From Peribacillus asahii (GTDB taxonomy: Bacteria > Bacillota > Bacilli > Bacillales > DSM-1321), in the NCBI RefSeq assembly GCF_003570725.1, contig NZ_QWVS01000018.1, positions 124,001 through 188,000 of the forward strand: DNA of 64,000 nucleotides, read 5' to 3'. The notes under the pieces were generated by a model that saw nothing but the letters and a program-made list of their open reading frames with translations, did not search any database and had not been told where the DNA came from. Both the position numbers and the translations under genes were made by a program. Below are positions 1-7,784 of the stretch, piece after piece. Each line of letters opens with the position of its first letter. Positions within the stretch are counted from its first letter, which is position 1.

Positions 1-645
1 AAGCAAGAAATAGCAGAAATAGAAGAAGGAACTCGGGGAACATTATCGATTGGTATATCATCGAGTTGTGTTAACTTACTTCCTAAAAAGATTAAAGAGT
101 TTAGAAGGGGATATCCCAATGTATTCGTTAATATTTTGAAAGAGGATTCAACTTACCTGCAAAAACTATTAATTGAACGGAAAATCGAACTTTCATTTAT
201 GCTTCCTCCAGCTAATTTAGAAGAGTATAAAGTGCAAAGACTTAAGAGAGAACCTTTTGTAGTGACCCTTCCTGCTGCATGGGTAAACGGGCTTAATAAA
301 AGTTCAATTAGTTTAGAGGAAATCATTAACTATCCATTTCTTATGTTGGGCCCCATGGAGGGTTCATCTATTTATAGGGACATTTTGAACGAATTCAATA
401 AACGTGATTTTTCTCCTAATATTGTTCTAGAATGCAACGATATATTTACGGTATTAAACTTTGTTGCGCTAGAAATGGGTATTTCAATCATTCCGAAATC
501 GGAAATTCATGATATCTCTCATCAGAATATTAGTACACTTGAAATTGAGGATTTGCCATTATTTATAGAACCAGCCATAGTATCCTTAAAAAGAAATCGT
601 TTGACTAAAGCTGCAGAGCATTTCTTGAATTATTTTGCAGATTAA
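1..645 (+). CDS. LysR-type transcriptional regulator, C-terminal part (5' truncated by window edge)
   Basis: The reading frame is open from base 1 to the stop at 643-645, so the N-terminal DNA-binding domain lies outside the window. What remains (214 residues) reads as the periplasmic-binding-protein-like effector domain of a LysR regulator. It has the typical TLSIGIS strand at the domain entry, an IIPKSEI segment in the second lobe and a short basic C-terminus. The frame clearly extends upstream of the first internal ATG (136), so that ATG is not a real start. Family membership is well supported; the effector and targets cannot be read from this fragment. Confidence 0.8.
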   Translation, partial: KQEIAEIEEGTRGTLSIGISSSCVNLLPKKIKEFRRGYPNVFVNILKEDSTYLQKLLIERKIELSFMLPPANLEEYKVQRLKREPFVVTLPAAWVNGLNKSSISLEEIINYPFLMLGPMEGSSIYRDILNEFNKRDFSPNIVLECNDIFTVLNFVALEMGISIIPKSEIHDISHQNISTLEIEDLPLFIEPAIVSLKRNRLTKAAEHFLNYFAD

Positions 646-695
646 TCAGATGGCTTACATGAATTTGGATTTCACTTATATTTTCAAATTATAAA

Positions 696-728
696 TTCAA
701 GCCCCCTATACTTATGAGAGGGCTTGAA
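696..728. terminator. Bidirectional terminator-like hairpin
   Basis: TTCAAGCCCCCT (696-707) can pair with AGAGGGCTTGAA (717-728), with one mismatched position. It sits between the convergent LysR and acetyltransferase genes. The flank on the minus strand is T-rich, fitting termination of the leftward gene best. Confidence 0.55.
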
Positions 729-738
729 ACTATATGTA

Positions 739-1251
739 TTAAGGTTCGGTAGGTTGATCTGGTCCTTGTAAATCTAATTGATAAAAGGCAAGGTCTAGCC
801 ATCTACCGAATTTATAGCCTGCTTTTTTTATCGTACCAGAATGGATAAAGCCTAATCCTTCGTGGATTTTGATACTGGCCTCATTACTGGCATCAATGCC
901 AGCCACAAGTGTCGCATATTTCTGTTCATTGGCAATCACTATTATTTCCTTTAATAAGTGTAACCCGATTCCCTTTCTTCGATGGTCTTTATGTACATAA
1001 ACAGAATGCTCAATTGTATATTTATAGGCAGGCCAGGCTCTAAAAGGGCCAAAAGTGGCAAAGCCCATTATTTGATCATCTTCTTCAAAAACAATTATAG
1101 GGTATCCCGCTTCGAGCTTTTGTTTATACCATGTTCTTCTATCTTCAATGGTGTGTGGTGTATAGTCATAAACCGCTGTGCTGTTTACAATTGCATCATT
1201 ATAAATTTCTAAAATGGTGTGCAAATCTCTCTCTTGAGCATATCTAATCAT
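739..1251 (-). CDS. GNAT-family N-acetyltransferase (phosphinothricin acetyltransferase-like)
   Basis: A 170-residue GNAT protein of the Pat/Bar/YwnH type, which moves acetyl from acetyl-CoA to the amine of phosphinothricin-like or amino-acid substrates. The sequence shows IRYAQERDLHTILEIYN at the N-terminus, GFATFGPFR, an HSVYVHKDHRRKGIG acetyl-CoA pyrophosphate-binding loop (about residues 85-100) and the family C-terminal pattern NEASIKIHEGLGF followed by GRWLD. The ATG at 1251 is preferred over the upstream in-frame ATG at 1272. An AGAAGG site lies 9 bases before 1251, while nothing convincing precedes 1272. The gene stands alone, convergent with the LysR gene. The true substrate is unknown; housekeeping acetylation of methionine sulfone or similar compounds is as likely as herbicide detoxification. 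Confidence 0.85.
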   Translation of the reverse strand: MIRYAQERDLHTILEIYNDAIVNSTAVYDYTPHTIEDRRTWYKQKLEAGYPIIVFEEDDQIMGFATFGPFRAWPAYKYTIEHSVYVHKDHRRKGIGLHLLKEIIVIANEQKYATLVAGIDASNEASIKIHEGLGFIHSGTIKKAGYKFGRWLDLAFYQLDLQGPDQPTEP

Positions 1252-1609
1252 TGTTTCTACCCTTCTCTTCATTTAGTTTTTCTTATTATAATATCATCTT
1301 GAATGTATATCAGTATATGCATCTGTCTGTTACTAATTCTATTCCTAAAGCAGACGAAGTGCTAGAGGCAGTTGCTGAAGTAAATCCAATCTCAATTAAT
1401 TGACAAAAATGGTGAGCATGCTATCATAAAGTTGATTGTCAGATGTGTATATTATTTCAATATAATACAACTAACTGTTAAATGTTTAATTTTATGGTAA
1501 TTAAAGCAGGGTATGAATTATTTTTCAATAATACTATTTGTGCTGATTTCTTCTATATCTGAATTGATAGGAAGAGTAGAATGAACAAAATATGGGTGGT
1601 GGAAACAAC
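1252..1609. other. Intergenic region with a short decayed ORF
   Basis: No full gene is visible. An AT-rich stretch carries TATAAT about 150 bases before lipM, with TTGTCA at a poor 19-base spacing, so a lipM promoter is possible but weak. At 1317-1403 a 28-codon frame ends in NSIPKADEVLEAVAEVNP, which looks more like the tail of a real protein than random sequence. It has no ribosome binding site and I could not identify it. Confidence 0.3.
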
Positions 1610-2428
1610 ATGGGGGAAACATGGTATTTTATTGATTCTGGGTTACAAAGTCCTGCTTATAATATGGCATTGGATGAAACGCTTCTTAATTGGCACAGCC
1701 GCGGTCTTATTCCGCCTGTTCTTCGATTCTATGGCTGGAAACCAGCTGCATTAACGCTCGGTCATTTTCAAAAAACAGTCGGTCGAATTGATATCGAGGC
1801 TACTAAAGCAAAGGGAATTGAAATTGTAAGACGTCCAACAGGAGGACTTGCGGTGCTTCATGATAATGAGCTTACGTACAGTGTGATTGTGAGTGAAGCA
1901 CATGAGAAGATGCCAGCTTCTGTTATTGAGGCATATCGAGTGTTATCGCAAGGGATTTTAGAAGGATATAGAAATCTAGGGATTCAAGCAGAACTAGCAA
2001 TTCCAGATGCGCCGGTTGGGAGAACAGGGACAGCGGTTTGTTTTGAAGAAGCTTCCTGGTATGAATTGGAGATTGATGGGAAGAAGGCAGCTGGAAGTGC
2101 CCAAAATCGTCAGAAGGGCGTTATTTTACAGCATGGTTCGATTCCTATTGAAATGAATACAGAAACCTTATATGATTTGTTTATATTTGCAAATGAAAAA
2201 GTGAAAGAGAGAGCTAGAGAAGCGTTTGCACAGAAGGCTGTTTTCATTCATGATATTTTAGAACGAGAAGTAACAATGGAAGAGTTAAAGACAGCTTTTA
2301 AAGACGGGTTCCAAAAAGGACTTGATATTGAGTTAGCTGCATTTGAACCAAATGAAGAAATGTTGGAGGAAGTCGAAGAGTTGATGAAATCCAAATATAC
2401 AAATGATGATTATACTTTTCAAAGGTAA
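1610..2428 (+). CDS. lipM: Octanoyl-[acyl carrier protein]:protein N-octanoyltransferase LipM
   Basis: A 272-residue cofactor transferase of the LplA/LipM fold. LipM moves octanoyl from acyl carrier protein to GcvH, the first step of lipoate synthesis in Bacillus. Motifs in order are FIDSGLQSPAYNMALDE (residues 7-23), RRPTGGLAVLHDNELTYSV (about 74-92), the putative catalytic cysteine in AVCFEEASWYEL (C144) and DGKKAAGSAQ with the lysine expected to contact the substrate. Length and motif order match B. subtilis LipM (YqhM). The start at 1610 has GGTGGTGG at good spacing; the in-frame ATG at 1592 has no nearby site. lipA follows after 12 bases, so octanoyl transfer and sulfur insertion are encoded together. 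Confidence 0.92.
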   Translation: MGETWYFIDSGLQSPAYNMALDETLLNWHSRGLIPPVLRFYGWKPAALTLGHFQKTVGRIDIEATKAKGIEIVRRPTGGLAVLHDNELTYSVIVSEAHEKMPASVIEAYRVLSQGILEGYRNLGIQAELAIPDAPVGRTGTAVCFEEASWYELEIDGKKAAGSAQNRQKGVILQHGSIPIEMNTETLYDLFIFANEKVKERAREAFAQKAVFIHDILEREVTMEELKTAFKDGFQKGLDIELAAFEPNEEMLEEVEELMKSKYTNDDYTFQR

Positions 2429-2440
2429 GGGGGAGAGTGT

Positions 2441-3388
2441 GTGGCGAACAAGGAATACTTGCGAAAACCTGAATGGTTAAAGATTAAATTAAACACAAAT
2501 GAAACCTACACAGACTTGAAAAAAATGATGCGTGAAGAAAAGCTGCATACGGTATGTGAGGAAGCCAAATGTCCGAATATTCATGAGTGCTGGGCTGTTC
2601 GAAAAACCGCAACATTTATGATTTTAGGAAGCATTTGTACACGTGGTTGCCGCTTTTGTGCTGTTACAACAGGGATGCCAACTGAATTAGATCGTGAAGA
2701 ACCAGAACGTGTAGCACGCTCTGTGGAAGTTATGGGCTTACGCCATTGTGTTGTTACGGCTGTTGCTCGCGATGATTTAGCGGACGGCGGTGCTGAAATT
2801 TTTGCGGAAACAGTTCGTGCGATTCATCGTAGAGTGCCTTCGTGTACAGTTGAAGTGCTGCCATCAGATATGAAAGGTGACTATGAAAGTTTACATATGC
2901 TGATGGATGCAAAGCCAGATATTTTTAACCATAATATTGAAACGGTAGAACGTTTAACGCCACGTGTTCGTTCGAAAGCTACGTATCAGCGTTCTTTACA
3001 ATTGTTAAAAAGGGTAAAGGAGATTAGCCCTGATACACCAACGAAATCTAGCTTAATGGTTGGTCTTGGCGAAACAAAAGAAGAAATCTTACAAGCGATG
3101 GATGATTTACGTGCGCATGATGTAGATATTATGACAATCGGTCAATATTTACAACCAACGAAAAAGCATTTGCCGGTTGAACGTTATGTGCATCCAGATG
3201 AGTTTGCCGAGCTAAAAGAAATTGCTCTTCAAAAAGGTTTTAAACATTGTGAAGCAGGCCCGCTTGTTCGTTCTAGCTACCATGCTGACGAGCAAGTAAA
3301 CCAAGCAGCACGTCAAAGACAATTAGAAGGCGAAAACAAAGAGCCAGAACAGGTTATTCAACAATATAAAGCACAGTTTTCGAATTAA
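2441..3388 (+). CDS. lipA: Lipoyl synthase (radical SAM)
   Basis: LipA (315 residues) inserts two sulfur atoms into protein-bound octanoyl groups using two [4Fe-4S] clusters. Both cluster motifs are present: the LipA-specific C39-x4-C44-x5-C50 and the radical-SAM C66-x3-C70-x2-C73. The C-terminal [12 protein letters not shown] contains the serine that ligates the auxiliary cluster. Translation starts at GTG 2441 behind AAGGGGGAGAG. It is the second gene of a lipM-lipA operon, followed at once by a terminator-like hairpin. The substrate is octanoyl-GcvH and then octanoyl-E2 subunits, by family knowledge. Confidence 0.97.
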   Translation: MANKEYLRKPEWLKIKLNTNETYTDLKKMMREEKLHTVCEEAKCPNIHECWAVRKTATFMILGSICTRGCRFCAVTTGMPTELDREEPERVARSVEVMGLRHCVVTAVARDDLADGGAEIFAETVRAIHRRVPSCTVEVLPSDMKGDYESLHMLMDAKPDIFNHNIETVERLTPRVRSKATYQRSLQLLKRVKEISPDTPTKSSLMVGLGETKEEILQAMDDLRAHDVDIMTIGQYLQPTKKHLPVERYVHPDEFAELKEIALQKGFKHCEAGPLVRSSYHADEQVNQAARQRQLEGENKEPEQVIQQYKAQFSN

Positions 3389-3390
3389 TT

Positions 3391-3433
3391 AAGAGGAAGG
3401 AGGGGCCTGACGGATTCCCTTCTTCTTTTTTGC
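3391..3433 (+). terminator. Terminator after lipA
   Basis: AAGAGGAAGGAGGGG pairs, with one bulge and a G-T pair, with CCCTTCTTCTT, and a run of six Ts follows. It starts two bases after the lipA stop codon. Confidence 0.65.
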
Positions 3434-3463
3434 ATGGTTTTTTGACTAGAAAGGGAGATTTGT

Positions 3464-4093
3464 TTGGAAAATTATTTGTTATTTATCATCACAGCATTGC
3501 TCATTATTATCGTTCCAGGTCCTGACTTCGCTTTAGTGACAAAAAATACAATTGCTTATGGAAAGGAAGGGGGATTTAAAACGGTTGCAGGTATTGTTAC
3601 AGCGCTCTTCATTCACACATTGCTTGCAACGTGTGGTCTTTCCGCTCTTATTATGAAATCGGCGGTGCTCTTTTCCGTACTTAAGTTAATTGGCGCAATC
3701 TATCTTATTTATCTTGCTATTCATTCTTTTCGTAGTGCTTTGAAGCGTCAACGTTCTCAATTAGTAAAAGAAGAGTGGACTCACCAACGTAAGACAAAAC
3801 CGAAAAATTTCAAAGAAGGATTCCTAACAAACATCTTTAATCCAAAAGTAGCGGTTTTTTTCTTAAGTTTTTTACCTCAATTTATCTCAAAAGGTGAACA
3901 TCACTTTTTGCAATTTTTAGCGCTTGGAGTGATATTTATTGCTCTTTCTGTCATATGGTATTTCTTTTATATTTCGCTTATTAAACGCCTGCATGCTTTT
4001 ATGCAAAGAGAAAAAGTAAACAAAGCGATGGAAGTCATCACAGGGACGGTCCTTTTAGGATTTGGGATACGAATGGTGTTAGAGAAGCAATAA
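3464..4093 (+). CDS. LysE/RhtB-family amino-acid exporter
   Basis: A 209-residue integral membrane protein with about six hydrophobic segments. The first segment ends in the family signature PGPDFALVTKN, followed by a glycine-rich turn and a second helix. A charged cytoplasmic loop (about residues 88-115, rich in Arg, Lys and Gln) precedes FNPKVAVFFLSFLPQF, another RhtB hallmark. Such proteins export amino acids such as homoserine, threonine, leucine or lysine by proton exchange; the substrate here cannot be inferred. The start is TTG 3464 with AAGGGAG upstream. It is monocistronic, lying between hairpins. Confidence 0.88.
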   Translation: MENYLLFIITALLIIIVPGPDFALVTKNTIAYGKEGGFKTVAGIVTALFIHTLLATCGLSALIMKSAVLFSVLKLIGAIYLIYLAIHSFRSALKRQRSQLVKEEWTHQRKTKPKNFKEGFLTNIFNPKVAVFFLSFLPQFISKGEHHFLQFLALGVIFIALSVIWYFFYISLIKRLHAFMQREKVNKAMEVITGTVLLGFGIRMVLEKQ

Positions 4094-4107
4094 TGTTATT
4101 GACGGAG

Positions 4108-4150
4108 CATCTTGTCATAAGAAAAGGGTTCTATTTCTTATGACAAGATG
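4108..4150 (+). terminator. Perfect 17-bp hairpin after the LysE-family gene
   Basis: CATCTTGTCATAAGAAA (4108-4124) is exactly inverted at 4134-4150 around a 9-base loop. The trailing sequence is only moderately T-rich (ATTGCTTTTA). Termination is the simplest role. Confidence 0.65.
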
Positions 4151-4307
4151 ATTGCTTTTATATTAGTTTATTTTAAGACTAGAGGGTAGATAAAAACTTA
4201 AGGAGACTCTAAATACTTATACAAATTTAATAAAATTGAAAACTAATTTTCTATATTTATATTGTAAAATTACAATACTTAACAAAAAGGGTGGTTTTCA
4301 TTTTAAA

Positions 4308-5615
4308 ATGAGGATTAGTAAAAAATATAAAAGACTTTCCGTACTTGCACTCGTACTTGCTTTAGTTGTTATCTGGTTTCACTTTAATAATGATTCAAAT
4401 CAAACAGAAGCTCCTGATGAGAAAAAGGCTTCAACAGAGCATCGGGAAAAAGATAAGGCTGTAGAAGAGCAGGAAGAAGAGAAAGTACCTGTTACAAGCG
4501 ATATGGATGCAGCTAAGAAAGTGAAAAAGCTGCTCGAAACGATGACATTGGAAGAGAAGGTCGGGCAGTTAATGATTGTTGGGTTTGATGGAACAGAAAA
4601 GAATAGTCATATCAGTGAACTAGTTGAAGAGAAAAACATTGGCGGAGTTATTTATTTTGACCGTAATATGTCGTCGCCGAAGCAAGTAGCTGAGCTGTCC
4701 AACTCCTTGCAGCAGTCAACGGGCAATAGCTCTACTCAGCTGCCGCTTATGCTTGCGGTCGATCAAGAAGGCGGAGATATTGTACGGATGCGAGAGCAAG
4801 TATCACCAATTCCTTCGCAGCAAAAGCTCGGCAATTATGCTACTCCCGAACAAGTTTATGAGGTAGCTAAATTAAACGGAGCAGAGCTTGAATCAATGGG
4901 GATTCATATCAACTTTGCTCCAGTACTTGATTTATCGACAACAGATAGTCGTTCGTTTGGGAAAAATCCAGAAAAAGTATATCAATATGGAGGAAAAGCC
5001 ATCCAAGGCTTAAATGATTCCTCTATTACAGGGGCATTAAAGCATTTTCCTGGGAATGGCCGCAGTAATATTGATCCGCATGTTGAAACGTCTTCCGTAG
5101 AATCAACACAGCTTGATCTCGAAAATTCAGATATTTATCCATTTACACGGATTATTAAAGAAATGGATAATCAGAAGTTTTTCGTGATGGTCACGCATAT
5201 TAAATACCCAGCCTATGATCAGGAAAAGCCAGCGAGCCTTTCACATGCCATTATTGAAGACTTGCTTCGTGAGAAGCTTGGATATAAAGGGATTGTCATT
5301 ACCGATGATTTAGAGATGGGAGCTGTGAATAAATATTTTTCCTATAAAGATATGGGAAAAGAGGCACTATTAGCTGGAGCGGATATTTTGCTTGTATGTC
5401 ACCAATATGAGAATCAGCTTGAAGTGTATAATGGTATTATTGAGGCCGTTCAAAAAGGTGAGATTCCAATGGAGCGCATTGATGAAGCTGTAGAGCGAGT
5501 TTTGACGTATAAATTAAATGCGATTCACGGAACTGTGGTCGATCCTGAACAAGCAGAAAAAGTTGTCAAAAGTGCAGAACATGTCAATTATATAAGAAAT
5601 CTTCAGTTGAATTGA
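4308..5615 (+). CDS. Membrane-anchored glycoside hydrolase family 3, beta-N-acetylglucosaminidase-like
   Basis: A 435-residue GH3 enzyme of the NagZ type, which removes N-acetylglucosamine from muropeptides or related glycans. A basic start and hydrophobic segment (residues 11-26) without a lipobox cysteine suggest an uncleaved anchor. A charged linker to about residue 65 follows, then the TIM barrel: LEEKVGQLMIVGFDG, VDQEGGDIVR, INFAPVLDL and KHFPG. The D-x-H dyad of bacterial NagZ is kept (D256, H258). The expected nucleophile is D333 in ITDDLEMGAV. The usual PGHG is PGNG here. ATG 4308 fits the anchor; AGGGTGG lies rather far upstream, and an in-frame ATT nine bases earlier is an alternative. 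It stands alone before a strong terminator. Confidence 0.85.
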   Translation: MRISKKYKRLSVLALVLALVVIWFHFNNDSNQTEAPDEKKASTEHREKDKAVEEQEEEKVPVTSDMDAAKKVKKLLETMTLEEKVGQLMIVGFDGTEKNSHISELVEEKNIGGVIYFDRNMSSPKQVAELSNSLQQSTGNSSTQLPLMLAVDQEGGDIVRMREQVSPIPSQQKLGNYATPEQVYEVAKLNGAELESMGIHINFAPVLDLSTTDSRSFGKNPEKVYQYGGKAIQGLNDSSITGALKHFPGNGRSNIDPHVETSSVESTQLDLENSDIYPFTRIIKEMDNQKFFVMVTHIKYPAYDQEKPASLSHAIIEDLLREKLGYKGIVITDDLEMGAVNKYFSYKDMGKEALLAGADILLVCHQYENQLEVYNGIIEAVQKGEIPMERIDEAVERVLTYKLNAIHGTVVDPEQAEKVVKSAEHVNYIRNLQLN

Positions 5616-5621
5616 ATAATT

Positions 5622-5658
5622 GCAAAAGCCCTTTCTGAAACGGAAGGGCTTTTGCTTT
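5622..5658 (+). terminator. Intrinsic terminator after the GH3 gene
   Basis: GCAAAAGCCCTTTC pairs with GAAGGGCTTTTGC around a short loop, just after the stop codon. The stem ends in T-rich sequence on both strands. Confidence 0.85.
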
Positions 5659-5871
5659 AGATAATCACGTTGTAGAGTAAAATAAATCTATAATAATTCG
5701 CTAATTTTTTATAAAATTCGATAAATTATAATTACTGTTGTAGTACAATAGCGTATATAGGGATAAAAATAGCTACAGATTTCATCCTTTTTATACTATT
5801 TTGCACTATAATTGGTATAAAGGAAAAGGGTAAGTCATCAACAAGAAAAGAAAATAGGGAGGAAATGCAGC

Positions 5872-6669
5872 ATGCAAGTACAAACGACTCGAATGGAAGA
5901 GGAACAAGCCAAAATTATTCTTCAAGAAACAGCAGGGTTAGCGATTATTACAATCCATCGCCCTCAGTTAAAAAACGCCTTAACAGCAAATATGTGGGAT
6001 CAATTAGCGGATGTTGCTTTGAAAGTACTTGAAAATCCAAAAAATAAAGTGCTGTTGTTAAGAGGATCGGGTGAGCAGTTTACGGCTGGATCAGATATTA
6101 AAGAATTTAATCAACTATCTTTAGAAAAAGCAGAAGAGGCGTTTGTACATATGGAGAAAACAATTTCGACAATTGAACGCTTACCGATTCCAACGATTGG
6201 AGTAATTAACGGTCCTGCGATGGGAGCTGGACTTGAATTAGCTTTAGCTTGTGATATTCGAATTGGATCAGAGAAGTCTAAACTAGGGATTCCTGTAGGA
6301 AAGTTAGGGATTACATTAAATAATAAATTTGCGCAAAGACTTGTGAATTTAGTCGGTCCAAGCTTAACGAAGGATTTAGTGTATACAGGTAGGATGTTAA
6401 AAGCAGAAGAAGCATATCGAGTGGGGATGCTGAACTACTTAGTTACGGAAAAAGATTTAAATCGTTATGCCATTAAAATGGGGAAATTAGTTGCTTCTAT
6501 GTCTCCAGCATCATTGCTAGCGGTTAAGACGTCTGTACAAGAATGTATCGATAGTGCACCGGTTCTTTGGAAAGGATCTACACCGTTTGTTGATCAAAAT
6601 GATTTCCCTGAAGGCGTTAGAGCATTTGTGGAGAAACGCTTACCTCGATTTACTCGTCGTACACAGTAA
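5872..6669 (+). CDS. Enoyl-CoA hydratase/isomerase-family protein
   Basis: A 265-residue crotonase-fold protein. Both oxyanion-hole segments are visible: FTAGSDIKEF (about residues 70-80) and NGPAMGAGLELALACDIRI (about 112-130), the latter with one conserved glutamate. In true hydratases a second glutamate follows in a P-E-x-x-L-G context; here the segment reads SKLGIPVGKLGI and that position seems to be Val. This fits an isomerase, hydrolase or other crotonase reaction better than classic hydration. The start ATG 5872 follows GGGAGGA. It is monocistronic, with its own terminator. Its place beside the BKACE island makes a role in acyl-CoA breakdown plausible, but the sigma-54 motifs lie downstream of it, so it is probably regulated separately. 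Confidence 0.85.
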   Translation: MQVQTTRMEEEQAKIILQETAGLAIITIHRPQLKNALTANMWDQLADVALKVLENPKNKVLLLRGSGEQFTAGSDIKEFNQLSLEKAEEAFVHMEKTISTIERLPIPTIGVINGPAMGAGLELALACDIRIGSEKSKLGIPVGKLGITLNNKFAQRLVNLVGPSLTKDLVYTGRMLKAEEAYRVGMLNYLVTEKDLNRYAIKMGKLVASMSPASLLAVKTSVQECIDSAPVLWKGSTPFVDQNDFPEGVRAFVEKRLPRFTRRTQ

Positions 6670-6682
6670 TAAAATGAAAGAC

Positions 6683-6721
6683 AAAAAAGAGCGTGGATAT
6701 CTTGTATCACGCTCTTTTTTT
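6683..6721 (+). terminator. Intrinsic terminator after the crotonase gene
   Basis: AAAAAAGAGCGTG is followed after a 12-base loop by CACGCTCTTTTTTT. GC-rich core and T-run are both present. Confidence 0.9.
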
Positions 6722-6729
6722 GTCTAAAA

Positions 6730-6767
6730 AATGAAAAAAATCATCAACGTTGATGATTTTTTTCATC
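6730..6767 (+). promoter_or_regulatory. Candidate upstream activator sites A and B (back to back) of the BKACE-1 promoter
   Basis: Two copies of the 16-bp motif GATGA-N6-TCATC lie here: AATGAAAAAAATCATC (6730-6745, one mismatch) and GATGATTTTTTTCATC (6752-6767). Together they make a perfect 36-base palindrome (6731-6766). The same motif recurs at 6820-6835, 12063-12078 and 12117-12132, always upstream of a -24/-12 promoter, so enhancer binding by the neighbouring sigma-54 activator is the favoured reading. The centre of site B is about 127 bases from the -24 GG. Alternative: a second terminator hairpin for the crotonase gene, since AATCATCA/TGATGATT is followed by Ts. Confidence 0.6.
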
Positions 6768-6819
6768 GACTATAAAAGTAGTTATATAGGATGAATATTC
6801 AACAAAATTATGGGGGAGA

Positions 6820-6835
6820 GATGATTCTTTTCATC
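6820..6835 (+). promoter_or_regulatory. Candidate upstream activator site C of the BKACE-1 promoter
   Basis: GATGATTCTTTTCATC matches GATGA-N6-TCATC. Its centre is about 60 bases upstream of the -24 GG, nearly the same distance as site E at the second operon (about 62), as expected for sites on the same helix face. Confidence 0.6.
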
Positions 6836-6885
6836 ACTTTTTAATTTTACTGGAAATTACCGCTTCTATTAAGGCGTTCTCTCCT

Positions 6886-6901
6886 TGGTATAGTTCTTGC
6901 A
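6886..6901 (+). promoter_or_regulatory. Sigma-54 (SigL) -24/-12 promoter of the BKACE-1 operon
   Basis: TGGTATAGTTCTTGCA has GG (6887-6888) and GC (6899-6900) separated by exactly ten bases, with the TTGCA -12 block intact and two changes in the -24 block against TGGCAC-N5-TTGCA. It lies 37 bases before the BKACE-1 start codon. A sigma-54 activator gene stands 3.7 kb downstream. Confidence 0.7.
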
Positions 6902-6937
6902 TTTAATAATAGTGAATCTAATTAAGGAGGAATTTTC

Positions 6938-7774
6938 ATGGAGAAGGTAATTATTTCAGCAGCATTAACAGGAGCATTTCCTGCAAAGGATAAAAACCCT
7001 AATATACCATTGACACCTCAGGAAATTGCGGAGGATGTATACCAAGTTTGGAAAGCGGGGGCAGCAATTGCTCACTTACATATGATTGATGAGAACGGCA
7101 ACGGTACGATGGATAAAGAAAGATTTCAACAAACGGTTGAACTGATACGTGAAAAGGATTGCGATATTATTCTCAATTTAACAACTTCTGGTGATCTGAA
7201 TGCCACTGACGAGACTAGAATGGCCCATTTGATTGAATTAAAGCCCGAAATGGCTTCCTTTGATGCTGGGAGTATGAATTGGATGCATAAAACGATTTTC
7301 CTAAATACACCTCCATTTCTTGAAGAGCTAGGAAAGACGATGCTAGAGAATAACGTAAAGCCCGAAATTGAAATCTTTGATGCTGGTATGCTTTACAATG
7401 CTCTTCACTACGTAAAAAAAGGTGTGTTAGATACACCAACTCATTATCAATTTGTTCTCGGGGCTCCAGGAGGTATAGCAGCTACAGTTGAAAATCTTGT
7501 GTTTTTAAAAGGATTACTACCTGAAAATTCTACTTGGTCTGCATTTGGAATTGGCCAAGGTCATATGCCAATTTTATATGCAACTCTTGCGCTGGGCGGG
7601 CATATTCGGGTTGGTATGGAGGACAACATCTATTATTCGAAAGGGAGACTTGCAAAGTCCAATGCGGAGTTTGTTGAAAGAGCAGTACGTGTGATTCATG
7701 AACTTAATAAAGAGGTTGCAACTCCAGATGAAGCTCGGCAAATATTAGGACTAAAAAAAGCTATACATTCATAA
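6938..7774 (+). CDS. Beta-keto acid cleavage enzyme (BKACE/DUF849), paralogue 1
   Basis: A 278-residue TIM-barrel protein of the DUF849 family. Family members condense a beta-keto acid with acetyl-CoA and release acetoacetate plus a new CoA thioester; known members act on 3-keto-5-aminohexanoate or dehydrocarnitine. Metal-ligand candidates are H46 and H48 in AHLHMID and E228 in GGHIRVGMED, with R224 nearby. The usual H-x-H-x-R-D motif is changed: R50 is Ile, although paralogue 2 keeps it. AAGGAGG precedes ATG 6938. It is first in its operon behind a -24/-12 promoter, and a dehydrogenase-type gene follows after 10 bases. The likely role is thiolysis-like cleavage of a beta-keto acid made by that dehydrogenase; substrate unknown. 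Confidence 0.88.
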   Translation: MEKVIISAALTGAFPAKDKNPNIPLTPQEIAEDVYQVWKAGAAIAHLHMIDENGNGTMDKERFQQTVELIREKDCDIILNLTTSGDLNATDETRMAHLIELKPEMASFDAGSMNWMHKTIFLNTPPFLEELGKTMLENNVKPEIEIFDAGMLYNALHYVKKGVLDTPTHYQFVLGAPGGIAATVENLVFLKGLLPENSTWSAFGIGQGHMPILYATLALGGHIRVGMEDNIYYSKGRLAKSNAEFVERAVRVIHELNKEVATPDEARQILGLKKAIHS

Positions 7775-7784
7775 GGAGGGCGAT

